Both the position numbers and the translations under genes were made by a program. Shown piece after piece: positions 1 through 10,818 of a stretch of DNA of 64,000 nucleotides. The stretch comes from Histoplasma ohiense (Eukaryota > Ascomycota > Eurotiomycetes > Onygenales > Ajellomycetaceae), in assembly GCA_017607445.1 (NCBI GenBank), contig JAEVHH010000002.1, positions 2,657,501 to 2,721,500 of the forward strand, in the 5' to 3' direction. The notes beneath the pieces were generated by a model. The model ran no database searches, was not told the DNA's origin, and saw nothing but the letters and a program-made list of their open reading frames with translations. How positions within the stretch are numbered: the first letter of the stretch is position 1; every line of letters begins with the position of its first letter.

Positions 1-603
1 TCTCCTTATGCCGGCGCGAAAGTTCCTAAAGTAGTTTATGTTTCAACCAAGACACCATTTATGAGCGCCGCGAAGCGCGTGCAGAAACTGCTCAAACATG
101 CAGAAAGACGGGCAACAGCCAAGATCGATCTAAGTGAGAAAATTAGCGAGAAACAGAAGCTCACACAGCTTACTGAGGGTGCTGAGGATCTTAAAAAAGA
201 GGAGGTTTTCATCAAAGCGACAGGGCGAGCTATAGAAAAGGCGATGAGCATTGGGAATTGGTTTGCGGTAAAAGAGGAGTACGCGATTAGGGTGAATACT
301 GGGGCCGTGATGGTGGTGGATGATATTGTGGAGGATGAGAAGCTTAAGCGGAAACAGGAGGGGATAGATAAGGATGAAAAGGAAGCTGTTTCTGGCACGC
401 CTAAAGAAACGCCGGGTGAAGTTTGTGTCAACCCAAAGTCCGCAGATGATGTAGACAACTGCAATGTTGCGTCATTACAAAAATCGAAACCCTCAACAAA
501 AAAAAGGAGACGAAAGAATGAGGCCGTGGATTCAACGGGAGAACTGCTAGAATCTCGAACACGTTGGGTGAATATGGTAGAGATTGCAGTCACGTTGAAA
601 TGA
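1..603 (+). CDS. POP7: RNase P/MRP subunit Pop7 (5' end outside window)
   Basis: Small Alba-like protein subunit of nuclear RNase P and RNase MRP, which process pre-tRNA 5' ends and pre-rRNA. The frame is already open at base 1 and runs to a TGA at 601-603. The characteristic TPFMSAAKRVQKLL segment straddles the methionine at 61, so that methionine is internal and the true start lies to the left. Further family-like segments are an alpha-helical stretch ending FIKATGRAIEKAMSIGNWF, the strand EYAIRVNTGAVMVVDDIV, and the C-terminal strand MVEIAVTLK. Between the last two lies a Lys/Glu-rich variable linker of about 75 residues, typical of fungal Pop7. No intron is visible in the part present. 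Family call from remembered conserved blocks. Confidence 0.85.
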   Translation, partial: SPYAGAKVPKVVYVSTKTPFMSAAKRVQKLLKHAERRATAKIDLSEKISEKQKLTQLTEGAEDLKKEEVFIKATGRAIEKAMSIGNWFAVKEEYAIRVNTGAVMVVDDIVEDEKLKRKQEGIDKDEKEAVSGTPKETPGEVCVNPKSADDVDNCNVASLQKSKPSTKKRRRKNEAVDSTGELLESRTRWVNMVEIAVTLK

Positions 604-1345
604 GGGTTCATCGGCTAGGCTAAACCTTCATGCATCCATTGGACGCCTTATCTAACGGCACAATTTTATTGGGGAATGCCCGATTACTGTTTCCCCATCA
701 CGTCCATATCTGGGCTTGATATATCGATGTGCCCCACAAGTCCCCAATACAGTACTGGACAGAGTGAAGCTTGGATGCTGGGAAGCGCCGAACATTTTCG
801 TCAGAACCTATTAACTTTCATCAGGAACATGGGGACATATTGTATATCTAGCGCCTTCTAGGTGTTTGAGAGCACGGTAGCGTTGCGGTCCGCTCCCGAA
901 AATTCGTTCGAACTTGCCGCCCTCTATGTTTCTGAAATGGACGGTGAAAGAATCCATAGATGGCAGAGCGGACAAGGTCCTTTCCTGTCTTAGCAGAATT
1001 TAACCTCCCCTGAACCACAAATAGGCGCGAAACACGCGGACCGCGGAAATAATTCACAGAGGACACTTGATTCCTGGAGTCCACTAAGAGAAACCATATT
1101 CACTTGTCGTGGATTGGACTCATATCTGGCTGATCTTGGAGTTGATCGCTGTATGTTATGTATGTACTCCGTACTGTATTTGGTCGCGTGCCGCTACCTC
1201 GTGGTTTCCAGAGCTAAATTTAATGTGGCGGAAACAAGCTTCATCGCAGCAATGTTGAAAGCAGAAACTTTTTCTTTACAGTCTTCTCCGAGAAAATAAA
1301 TAAATTAATAACTATATAAATTGATACATAAGGAAATAAGGACCG
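604..1345. other. Intergenic, POP7 to PPxY-protein gene
   Basis: No gene supported. Short frames at 676-861 (+) and 848-1084 (-) have no recognisable family or good start context. One copy of the dispersed motif TACTCCGTAC is at 1165-1174. An AT-rich run (aaataaataaattaataactatataaa) just before 1345 fits the promoter and leader of the next gene. Confidence 0.6.
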
Positions 1346-2089
1346 ATGAATAACGAAACGAGACTAAATCCTTCTGACCGACCGCCCGCCTACGAAGATA
1401 TAGAATCGCACCACTACGAACGATCCACACCAGAGCCATTACCTCATGCCCACCCTCGACTTCAATCCCAATCATCTCCATATCTTCATCTTACCGCACA
1501 ACTTCCTCCTCCAGTCCTTTCCGATATAACCCTAGATGGCACCTTAATTTACCCGACGACACCACCAGCCACTGCCCTCTATGCGATTTCCAATAACCTC
1601 AACTTGGACTACAGTACAATATCAGTATCCCGGCTGGAGCCCCGACGCTCCAGCACCGGCGGCCTTAGTCCAAACCTCAACCTGCGGGATAAGATCATAT
1701 ATAAATTCACACGTCCAGTGATGTCTGAGACGGTGGAAATTATCGGCCAACGCCGCAGTACCCTGCCCGGAATTCTACTACTGAAATCCACCCGACAGCT
1801 GCTGAAGACTGGATGGGCGTTATGGCATGTGTATAAGAACACGGAGTCGATGGTGTTTCGTGTCAAGCCGAAGCGGAATCCAGAGAAGCATGAAGTGCTG
1901 GAGTGGCAGGATGGGTGTGGAACTACCGTTGCGATTGAGACTTTGGCCACCGATCTGGACGATGTTCAGTGTGATCGTAGTCGAGCACGACGGCCACGAT
2001 TGCAAATTGTCTCTTCTACGCCGCTAGATGATATAATGACGGATGTCCTGGTGACGGCGTGGTGTGCGCGGATTTGGATTACGTTTTAA
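1346..2089 (+). CDS. PPxY-motif protein, tubby/LURP-like C-terminal fold suspected
   Basis: Intronless 247-residue protein. It starts at an ATG preceded by an AT-rich leader. Residues 12-18 contain PPAYEDI, a PPxY motif of the type bound by WW domains of Nedd4/Rsp5 ubiquitin ligases. Residues 20-110 are Pro/Ser-rich and probably disordered. From about 115 on there are alternating beta-type segments, with a WALWHVYKN block, a VLEWQDGCGTTVAIET block and a closing TDVLVTAWCARIWITF, which resembles fungal proteins with a LURP-one/tubby-like C-terminal barrel ending in a lipid-facing helix. That comparison is from memory and not certain. Role unknown; a PY-motif adaptor at membranes would be a reasonable guess. 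Confidence 0.7.
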   Translation: MNNETRLNPSDRPPAYEDIESHHYERSTPEPLPHAHPRLQSQSSPYLHLTAQLPPPVLSDITLDGTLIYPTTPPATALYAISNNLNLDYSTISVSRLEPRRSSTGGLSPNLNLRDKIIYKFTRPVMSETVEIIGQRRSTLPGILLLKSTRQLLKTGWALWHVYKNTESMVFRVKPKRNPEKHEVLEWQDGCGTTVAIETLATDLDDVQCDRSRARRPRLQIVSSTPLDDIMTDVLVTAWCARIWITF

Positions 2090-2624
2090 GGTTAAACAGG
2101 AGGGTGGGAGGGAGAAGCATATTGCCAGTATGTTTTAACGATTTATTGATTTTCCCTAATGTCTCCTCCTGCTTGATGGCCTTGTACTTGTGCATCCTCG
2201 ATCAATTTGACTTTCGTACTCCTGGGTTTAGATCGTGAATTGGTGAAACAGTGATTGGGTTATGCTTTCGAATGAGCAAGTGGGACGATGTATGAGCCAA
2301 AGCCGAGAAAATGTTGCTGTTTCTGTCCGTTGTGTATTTTCTATTTCCCCTTTCGAAGAATATGTATATTACCTAGCGAAGATAGAAGTCGATGTTTCAA
2401 TACGACACACGGGCGATGTGAATATCATACGGTGATCTGTATGGATTCGCTGGGAATCTCAGGGACATTTAGACCAGAGATCGCTGCTCAAACGCTAATG
2501 TCATTGTTTATAATACAAAAAAAAAAAAAAAAAAAGTAACTCCAATATCAACCCCACAGTCCAAAAAGGCAAAGACCACCAAGATATATATCTGATATAG
2601 ATTTTTAGATAATCGCGAACACCT
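2090..2624. other. Intergenic between convergent genes
   Basis: 3' flanks of the PPxY-protein gene (+) and RRP40 (-). Contains a 19-base poly-A run at 2517-2535. The 83-codon frame at 2288-2539 ends inside that poly-A run and is not credible as a gene. Confidence 0.6.
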
Positions 2625-3464
2625 TCACAACCCCATCTCCCTCAACACGACCCCAACTAATTTCCTCTGCTCTGAAGTCCCAAGTCTTTTCTCATCCGTC
2701 TCCCTCAAACATCTCCCCACCGCAACTATAGTCTTAACTGCCTTCGCCGCATCCACATCTCCACCGCCTCCCTTCCTCGCAACCGGGCAATCTACCCAAA
2801 CCTTCCCATTCCTCCCAACTGCAATCTCAAACCCGCCATGGCCCTCCAATCTCGACCCCAGTTCCTCTAACACCACAACCCCACTAACTCCTTCACTACC
2901 ACCCCTCAACGACAACCTCTCCGCCAATCCCGTAGAGATATCAAACACCATCCCACCAGCCAACGGCCCCAGACCACCAGGCTCCGCCTTCCCGGTAGCC
3001 GGGTCCACACATGTAAGCTCCACCTCCCCCGCACTGCCCACGCCGGTAGATAACACGCGCGCGTACACGAGGTCACCGTGTTTAAGGAGCGGGCGGGTTT
3101 TGCGCGTCGCGCCCTCGAATGCTAACTGGCCCAAGAGCGCGTACGGCGTGTGCGGGGTTATGTTGCAGTGGAAGTAATCGACGCTAGAGTGGTGGATTTG
3201 GGCGATCAGAAAGTCATTGGGGGATGGGATGTAGCGGCGTTGGGGGAATGTGTGAAGCGTTAAGACGTTTCGTTTGGGGTCGGTTGTTAGGAGACCAGCT
3301 TGGGTTGCCGTTATTAGTGCAGTGCTGTTTTTGTTGGAAGAGGGTGTTTGGAGCGTGCGTAGGCCTGAGGAGAGCTTGGTGGTGGTAGCAGGATGGCTTG
3401 GTTGTTGATGAGGGTAGGAGATTGGATCTCCTGGAAGTAGGAGTAGGTAGGATTGGGATGCCAT
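2625..3464 (-). CDS. RRP40: Exosome complex cap subunit Rrp40
   Basis: One of three S1/KH cap proteins of the RNA exosome, binding RNA substrates above the hexameric barrel in nucleus and cytoplasm (family knowledge). The single-exon 279-residue frame shows the N-terminal domain (LLLPGDPI), the S1 region (about 85-165) with the family block LAFEGATRKTRPLLKHGDLVYARV and then ELTCVDPATGKAEPGGLGPL, and the KH-like region with EIAVGRNGKVWVDCP. Length fits fungal Rrp40 (about 240-280). The start is the first methionine and no intron is needed to cover the domains. Residues 185-200 and 225-245 have Gly-rich loops. Confidence 0.9.
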   Translation of the reverse strand: MASQSYLLLLPGDPISYPHQQPSHPATTTKLSSGLRTLQTPSSNKNSTALITATQAGLLTTDPKRNVLTLHTFPQRRYIPSPNDFLIAQIHHSSVDYFHCNITPHTPYALLGQLAFEGATRKTRPLLKHGDLVYARVLSTGVGSAGEVELTCVDPATGKAEPGGLGPLAGGMVFDISTGLAERLSLRGGSEGVSGVVVLEELGSRLEGHGGFEIAVGRNGKVWVDCPVARKGGGGDVDAAKAVKTIVAVGRCLRETDEKRLGTSEQRKLVGVVLREMGL

Positions 3465-4418
3465 TTTGAATTGATCTAGTTATTATTCAATCAATGTTGC
3501 TGGATCAAGTGCTGCGGGGGAGGAATCGGCGGACACTTTGCAGAAGGGATGGTTTGTCGTTCAACTAAAGCGTTGCTCCAGCGGCAATTAGAAATTAAGT
3601 GATAAAACTGCCTTGGCCACCATGTACTTCTTTGTCCAGCGTCCAACAGAGAGAGGGATTGAATAGCGGTTAGCGACGCAAGGAGTCGACAAATCGGGTG
3701 AATTGGGGGTGTTGAGATATCTATCAAGCTCTGAAGAGGTAAAAGCTTGGCTCCTGCAGGTTCCCGAGGTCGTTATCGATAAGGGCTTGCATTGTCACGT
3801 GGAATTGCTGGCCCTGAATGTCTTGGCAGAGACCCCTTGGGAGCAGCTCTGTGCCGACAGAATTTACCTCGCTACCCCTTTTGTTACTTCAGCGCAAAAT
3901 TGCCAGTTGCAGCACTTAGATAGCTGGAGATCTACTTCCGCGGAGCAGGGGAGATCCATACAATTTGAAGTTCGCCATGGGGGGGGGCTCATATACTACA
4001 AGGCCGACTATTTCCTTTATCTAAGAACAAAACAAAAACGCTAGCCCCTGGCGATTTGTTTGTATAGTAGAATCAAATTAGACACAATATCCACAGATAA
4101 GCGGTAAACATCCATACGTCACGCAAACATCCACAAGCCCAAGGGAGAAAACGGGATCCTATATCTTTCTAATGACGAGGCTCACAGAAAGGACAAAACT
4201 GAAAAAGACAAACGAAATCATGAATACAAAGAGAAAGCACCAGCAGTACATATAAAATACAATAAAAGACGTTAAACGGCACAAATGCCACAATATACAA
4301 AACATCGACACGTAGGGGACTAGACGCATTGCAGGGATCGGACGCGGCACAGTAGAGTACGGGAGAGCTCCAACTCTCAGAGCGTAGGTCCCGGGGCTAA
4401 ATCTGAGACTACACCTGT
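3465..4418. other. Intergenic, RRP40 5' side to secreted-protein 3' side
   Basis: Holds the RRP40 promoter and, at its right end, the 3' flank of the minus-strand secreted-protein gene. Frames at 3491-3727 (-), 3703-4044 (+) and 4159-4422 (-) show no family signature. Nothing else seen. Confidence 0.5.
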
Positions 4419-6042
4419 TCAAGAAATGAATGTTCTCTTGCTAAAAGGGAAGCGTCCCCTAGCGCGACCAAAAGGGAATCTGTTTGGAAACTGGCCTCTG
4501 CCATTGCCCCGGCCATTTTCGCCCCTTCTACCCTGACCTCCTCTACCCTGGTTATTCTGACCGTTGTTCTGACCGTTGTTCTGACCGTTGTTCTGACCGT
4601 TGTTCTGACCGTTATTTTGACCGTTGTTATTGTTGTTGTTCCCTTGACCCACAGTAAAGCGGATACAATCATCTTGGGCACCACGTTGAGCAACCTAGAC
4701 GATAGAAAATCAGTTCACAGCTACGCTGGGGGTAGGTGATATTGCCAGAGTACTCACAGGCATGATTACGGGCTGGTGGTTACTGGCTGAATTAATAGTA
4801 CAGAGACGGTAGACGCCAGCGGGGAGGCCGCCGTTAACCTGAGCTCTGAGTCCACCCTGCCCGTTACCGGGATCATTGATGCCCTTGAAGAAGACGAAAT
4901 TGTCGGGGTCTGGAGGGTTCTGCGCGTTGATATTATTTCCAAGACTTTGGATAGTGACGTGACTGTGCCCCTGGACCTTCCCTCCAACTAGTTGCTGCGG
5001 AGCCGAGTAGTAAGTGACATCAGGGTTGGTGAACGAGCCAGCCACGAGATTGTCAACTTGAACGTCGACATTGAAACTCTGATTTTCTTGGAGGTCTTCA
5101 CCGTTCGAAGGGTTTAAAATGATGGCGGAAATCATATTGCTGCGGGAAGGGATGTCGCCCATAACTGTTTAATTCTGATTAGGAGCTAGCACTTCGGGCA
5201 ATGTGCAGCCTGTAATATACAGCGGGGTGTCAACACACTTACCAATGCCATTGCAAGAACCACCATCCAGTTGAAGACCGTTGGTCAATGTCTTGCCAGT
5301 GCAGAAATTGATAAAGTTGGCATCATCACTTTGTAGATCATTAGCATGTTTCTCTCTTGTGGGGTAACGATTGCAATTCTCACGTGAGAGAGGCAGATTG
5401 TCCTGCTTCGGCATTGGCGGCTCCGTCGCTCTTGCTAGCCTCCTGGACGTTGTTCTGGCTGAGTAGAAGCTGATTATTGTTTCCGCCATTGTTCCCGCCG
5501 TTGTTCCCGCCATTGTTCCCGCCATTGTTCCCGCCGTTGTTCCCGCCATTGTTCCCGCCATTGTTCCCGCCGTTGTTCCCGCCATTGTTCCCGCCATTGT
5601 TCCCGCCATTGTTTCCGCCATTGTTTCCGCCATTGTTTCCGCCGTTTTGACGCTGACCTTGGTTACCGCGGCCACCTTGTCCGCCCTGGCGCCGACCACC
5701 TCTACCTCGTCCGAATGGGAAACCTTGCCCGAATCGGAAACCCTGCCCACCCTGCGCCTGAACTTCTTGACCTTGCCCGGCTTGGGGTTGGCCATCTTGA
5801 CCTTGGCCATCTTGACCTTGGCCATCTTGACCTTGGCCATCTTGACCTTGGCCATCTTGACCTTGTCCGGCTTGGGGTTGACCATCTTGACCCTGTCCGG
5901 CCTGGCGTTGGTCATCTCCACCACCTTGGGCAGCGACTTCAGCCTGGCCACCATTCTGACGAGCTCGGAGATCTGCACCGACAACTACATCGAGAAACCT
6001 GGACGAGAGAACCAAAGCAAGCAAAAGGTTTTTGTACAGCAT
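4419..6042 (-). CDS. Secreted Gln/Asn/Gly-repeat protein with conserved fungal extracellular domain
   Basis: Four exons reconstructed by hand: 6042-5384, 5328-5243, 5164-4758, 4694-4419 (introns of 55, 78 and 63 bp, all GT-AG), giving 475 residues. The N-terminus (MLYKNLLLALVLSS...VVGA) is a signal peptide. It is followed by a Gln/Asp/Gly region with QDGQG repeats and a long NNGG repeat (about 13 units). Then comes a conserved domain (about 215-385) with DDANFINFCTGKTLTNGLQ, VMGDIPSRSNMISAII, TYYSAPQQL, GHSHVTIQSLG, FVFFKGIND, GLPAGVYRLCTINSASNHQP and a closing PVAQRGAQDDCIRFTV split by an intron. A GQNN repeat and an RG-rich tail follow. The domain matches a secreted fungal family of unknown function that I remember only as uncharacterised, sometimes mislabelled in databases. 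Cell-wall or matrix role inferred. No GPI signal is evident. Confidence 0.8.
4558..4628. repeat. 12-bp coding minisatellite (GQNN repeats)
   Basis: About six copies of gttgttctgacc and close variants, encoding GQNN on the minus strand in the C-terminal tail of the secreted protein. The 12-base unit keeps the frame when copy number changes. Confidence 0.9.
5485..5645. repeat. 12-bp coding minisatellite (NNGG repeats)
   Basis: Near-perfect array of about 13 units of gccattgttccc/gccgttgttccc, encoding NNGG on the minus strand in the secreted repeat protein. Units differ mostly at synonymous positions (att/gtt, ccc/tcc), which suggests recent expansion. Confidence 0.9.
5793..5872. repeat. 15-bp coding minisatellite (QDGQG repeats)
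   Basis: About five copies of ttgaccttggccatc, encoding QDGQG on the minus strand, followed by a degenerate unit with PQAGQ. It lies just after the signal peptide of the secreted repeat protein. Confidence 0.85.
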
Positions 6043-6669
6043 GCTGTCAAACGTTGCTGTGAGGATTGAGAGTAGCAATAAGATTTCTGAACTCAGATGG
6101 TCTTCAAATTTCGGAAGGAAGGTAAAAGGTGATTTTATCACAGTATATGTACCGCGCCACAAAATATATGTATGTATAAAAGGTGCACCGCGCCTCGAAT
6201 ATAAAGAATGTAATAATATGCGATGTTTGTGAGGAATATTCCACGATCAACGTGGAATTATTTCAAAAATGAATGATGAAATTTCTCTTTATCGAGTGCG
6301 GGAGGACGGGGGGTAAAGAAAAAAGAGTGCAATCCCTCAAAACGACCATATGGACATTTGAAGCACCAAGATTGTGTATGGAGGGAAGAAGAATGGCAAA
6401 CACATACAAAAAAAGGAGGGAAGAGAGAATGGAGATCAAAAACGCATAGACATGTAGAACAAGGGAAAAAGAGAAATGTAGGGCTGTACAACAGCCGCCA
6501 AGGCGGCTATATATGAATGATCGATATGAAGAACTCATATCGAACGCATGAAGCAGGAGTGCTAGAGTGAAACTACAGTGACATCCAAGCTGTCGCAGGG
6601 CCGACTGGGCACGGATGTCAAGGGGCACCATGATGCAGGCTGACAGGAGAACCATTTCAGTCATATCCG
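6043..6669. other. Intergenic upstream of the secreted-protein gene
   Basis: Promoter side of the minus-strand secreted-protein gene. AT-rich, with TATATGT-like runs at about 6145-6180 that could be core promoter. The 133-codon minus frame at 6263-6664 is Leu/Ser/Phe-rich with no domain and is probably spurious. Confidence 0.5.
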
Positions 6670-7124
6670 CTAAGGGTCGGGTTTAGCCAGGTTAGTGAGA
6701 TCTTGCAGGTTTTGGGTGCTGAGAACATGGCCTCTGGGATTGTCGTTGAGGATGGTGAGGTTGAAGTCCAGAGGGAGGGTTTGAGGTTGAGAGAAGGTTG
6801 GCAGATGCGGCTTAGCGTGGGCGGCTCCGGCTGGCATCGTCCAACACTAACTGCCGCACCTCAGCATCGAGCCAAGCTTCTTCAGACATCCGTCGCTTGG
6901 GCAGCGTTATGCTCTGTGTCAATGCCTCCTGTTTCTCCTCTTGACATATCTTCTCTTGTCAAAAAATTCTCCCTCTATTTCTCGTTTTGTCCGTCGCTCG
7001 TCCTAAACCCTCCACCCACCTTTCGGTGACGGAAGAGCTGAGTCTTCACACAAAGCATCCGCCACACCGAACTAGGAGTTGCTCCGTTCCATATTGTCAG
7101 AATCTCGTTTTGCAGCGCACTCAT
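6670..7124 (-). CDS. Possible small spliced gene, function unknown
   Basis: Proposed from open segments too short to stand out. An ATG at 7124 opens a 35-codon exon (7124-7020) ending at LFRHRK and a GTGGGT donor. After about 80 bp a second open stretch (from 6937) reads EKQEALTQSITLPKRR and then MSEEAWLDAEV. It either stops at 6812 (76-residue model) or splices by a weak 49 bp intron (6859-6811) into a third segment reading LPTFSQPQTLPLDFNLTI and ending NLAKPDP at the TAG at 6670 (107-residue model). The segments have coding-like composition, but the acceptors (GAG, AAG) are poor and I know no family. It could be a real short protein, a decayed gene or chance. Confidence 0.35.
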
Positions 7125-9599
7125 TGTGGGGACTCTGAAGGATGACGGCGACAAAACAAGCTAGAGCAGCAGGGTTTTTACCTCAGATGCTCCTTTTGGC
7201 ACTTCAGGGAATACTTAACCGGTCCATTTCTTCCACATAGGGCTCACTGATCCCCCTTCCTCCCTGTATTTTGCCTGATCCGGAGATCTTGTCTTGCATT
7301 GGTGCGGATGAGCTTGCAGTTGTGAACTGATTTCTACAGCCCTGTGTTTGATCTTTCGACCGCTAGTACTACCCGGTTAATTAGACTCTATGAACCACCT
7401 TTATTCCTACCGATACTTTTTTTTGTACTCTTTATCTCTGAACCCTCCACGGAGAATCTTTTCCAAACTCAAAGAACGCAGAGGTATCGAAAACTGTCAT
7501 CTATCGGAAACACTACTGGCATTGATTGCAGGGAGGCCTGTCTGAGATCATTGCTCTGGAGCTGCTTTCATGCCATTCTCTTTGCCTGACTTCCCTTGAG
7601 CTGGGAAATAATTTAGCTAAACATCGAGCGGTCCTGCACCCGAGGCCAAAGCATCAGATTGCTGTAGCTTCGCAGAAGTCCCGTCAAACTGCGAAACAAA
7701 TCAACGCATCAATCATTTCAAACACTGCTTATACAGTACATGTTAGGACCGAAATTCGTCCTCGACATCCTTCTATGGACAAGATTTTCTTTTCAAATCG
7801 TTTCCTTCAAAAACCCATAGGTCCTTCCGCATCCTGCCACAATCTGACTTTGCCAAGATTAAACAAATGAACATTTCCTTTTGCCGCCGAAGACAACGTT
7901 ATCGAAGTGGGCCATGGCCATGCACAAGACGAATAACTCCTTTAAATTCCAGTCTTGGGTGCCTAAATGCATAATGCTGATATTATTAAGCGTCCCTTGC
8001 TTCGGATTGTTATATCTGCTGATATCCCTTGAGGAGTTTCGGGCACAAACAAACAGGGTGTTTAAATTCCCTTCCACATTTAAAACGCAGCCAAACGCAA
8101 GATGAGTAGATGAGCGAATGAAGTAATAGAATTTCCACAGTTAAACCCTATCCGTCTAAGGACTCGTAAACAGATATCTGCTTCAGAAATTGAGGTGAAA
8201 CGTCAGGTATTCGACTCCGGGCGGAAATATTAAGGGGCGGAGCAAATCCTCCCATCGCCCAGTAGGGCTATTTACCATGAGACCCCCTTTCTTATCCCGG
8301 CAACTGGTAGGCGAGGAGATTGCGGCATATAAATACTAGTATCGTATACCCCGACCCCGCGCGCAGCCAGAAACCAACCCCGCACTTCGGTCCGGCTGGC
8401 CTCATCTCCTCGCAGGGTGAAAGGGCTGGTCGTTCTGAGGACATAGGCTGTCATGCCCTATAATAAGTTCACTTGCAAAGCAGTTATTTATTTAGCTGAC
8501 GCGTTGCTGCGAAGGGAGGGATGAAAAGGATATATGCACTTTTCCGCATAATCCGGATGACACGGGACTCGAAGAAGAAGAAGAAGAAGGAGGACAAGAA
8601 GGACAATACAAATACAATTATGAGGTATAAAAATTAGTGTATTAAGGAGTTGGTGGATTTCCTCCTTCCCCGTCCCTTGAGCGGGCCACTTCCCTTTTCA
8701 TACATAAGCATTCTTGCAGTGGGTAACTAACAGCGTATAGCTTCTTGGGCATCTATATGCGGCGCGTGTGCCGTACGTTACTAGTATGTATGCGACGTAG
8801 CACATGTGCGCGCGACTCCGAAGTTGAATCGCTTATGGATATTGATTGTATTGTATTTGGTTCTGCTATTGTCATTGCACGAACGTTACATGAAGGCTAC
8901 GTAATACCTCTATACAGTGACATAAAGTCGTGGGCCCCGGGGCAGCAGCAGGCACGCACAATACATGTTATAAACATATAGTTGAACCCATTATCTTGGA
9001 TAGGAAGTTGAATGTATGGACTACGAAAGTGTCATATAATAATTTTTTTTTTCTTCTTGTCGTCCCTGTTGGCTTCTATTTTACGATGTGTAAAAAAGCG
9101 GGAAGTTGGATATATTCAACCCGGGGGGAAGGGAAGGAGGACCTTTTTAGTCATGTGCGAATATGCGTATCTTCTGCTATCCAGCTCCATACGTATAAGT
9201 TGAAGGTGGGGTATGTTTTGAAATTGTACGTTGAAAAGAGTTGGAGAAATGGATCTCCATTCCCGTTCTGGAAGGAGTTTGGAGGGTGGTTGGGCGAATA
9301 TGCAGACCTGAGGTTTTGTAGCTTATGCAGGCGATAACGTAGTAATGGATAGTGTTGACTGTGGAAATAGTAGGTGGTTTTTGTCCGTGGGAAATATCAT
9401 TATCATTATTGTTTTGTTTTCGTTCATATGGTCGTCTGTTATTTACCCAATTCGCCATAAAACGATTGGAACAACGAGGTATTTATGTAGTCAATGCACG
9501 GATATGCAAATGGAAAAATTGGGAAAGGACATGAAGTAAACGCTCAATGCGATCAGAAATGTAAGTAAAAGGTAAATAAATACCCATTGATCAAATCTT
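7125..9599. other. Gene-poor intergenic region
   Basis: No supported gene. Short frames at 7344, 7526, 8745 and 8930 (+) and 8272 and 9177 (-) lack domains and conserved-looking sequence. A GAA-type microsatellite (gaagaagaagaag) is at about 8571-8590. No tRNA-like cloverleaf was recognised. Confidence 0.5.
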
Positions 9600-10818
9600 C
9601 TACAGCAACCTCCCCTCCATCACAAACGCCGCTTTAGCTGAGAGTGATACCCGGGACACACTAGTCCCGGTCTCATTCAACCTCACCTCAACGCACAACT
9701 GACTCGCCCTCCCGATATCAACCCCCTGCTCAATGGCGTAGGCATGCCTTGAATTTGCCCCTCCTTTTTGGAGTGCCAGGCACGCCGCCAGGGCAGAGCA
9801 GCCGCTTGCTGACGCCGCCTCCTCCAGCCCTGCCGCAATCACCCGCACCCGTAGCCGCGTAATATATGGCTCCTCTGTGAAATCCGTCTGAAGCTGGAGG
9901 AAATACACGCAGCCACAAAAGGGTGTGGTGGCGTCTTCGCCTACCCGTACCGCCCAGCCAGCATCTAAGGTGGGTTCAGGCGCGTAGCCGTGTTCCAGCC
10001 GCGGGAGGAGCGAGGGGCACGAGGTGAAGTCAACAAGGGTGAAGGTCATGCCTGGGGCAATGGAGAAGATGGGGTAGGAGGCTTTCATCTTGTCCGTTTC
10101 CTCTGGGTGAGGGAGTAGCTGACGCTGGACGGCGAGGACCTCGTCCTTTGTAGTTTCACGGGCGTGGATGTGGATGTTATGTGGGATTTCGATGGCGGCC
10201 ACCTGGCGAGCGGGATCATAGTGGGCCTGGATAAGACCACCCTTTGTCTCGAGGGTACAGCGGTTGATTGACTTTGGGGCTTGCCGTTTCTGTTGAATTT
10301 CTGCTGCCGGTGGGTTGGACCAGTCGTTGATCGAGATGGAGTCCTCGCCCTCGAGCTTCTGGAAAATGTAGTGGGCTGCCCCAAGGACGGCCTGGCCGGA
10401 AAAGCTCCGTTCTCCAGTCTTGCTGAATATCTCCACTTTCCGGGATAGGCCAGGCTGGGGGGCATCGTGGAGGAAGACAGTGTTCACGTAGCCGAATTCT
10501 AAGGCAATGCGCTGCTTTCGAGCCCGGGAAAGGGCATTGTTTCGCACGCTTACGATCGCTAGCTGGGTTCCGAGATATCTGTAGTTGCGAATGCGAAGGG
10601 ATATGTTAGCTAAGAAGCACACACCCCAGTGCCAAGAGGGCAATATATGTGTACGAGGAGACCGGTTTACCTTTCCGAGGTGAAGACGTCCGCAACGACT
10701 GCCAAAGTCGGTTGGTTAGTTACATATATCCTCCACCCTTCGACACGGATACTACTTCAACTAAGTTATGCAGTGGATTGAGCAGTTACTCACCAAAAGT
10801 ATGCGGTCCCGCTGCCAT
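9600..10818 (-). CDS. PhzF-family (phenazine biosynthesis-like) protein, catalytic residues apparently substituted
   Basis: Three exons: 10818-10794, 10698-10671, 10578-9600 (introns of 95 and 92 bp, GT-AG), 343 residues. The spliced N-terminus reads VVADVFTSERYLGTQLAIV, the classic opening strand of the PhzF/diaminopimelate-epimerase fold. The two half-domains are then covered to the C-terminus. PhzF enzymes isomerise trans-2,3-dihydro-3-hydroxyanthranilate; most fungal members are uncharacterised. By eye, the catalytic Glu position reads LEFGYVNTVFL (N where SET is usual), the GHAT motif reads FSGQAVLGAA, and EDPATGSA reads LEEAASASGCSAL. It may therefore be a non-catalytic or altered-function member. 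No secondary-metabolite genes lie beside it. Confidence 0.8.

Noticed and set aside
36..611. 191-codon minus-strand frame
   Set aside because: Exact antisense of POP7, whose conserved blocks lie on the plus strand.
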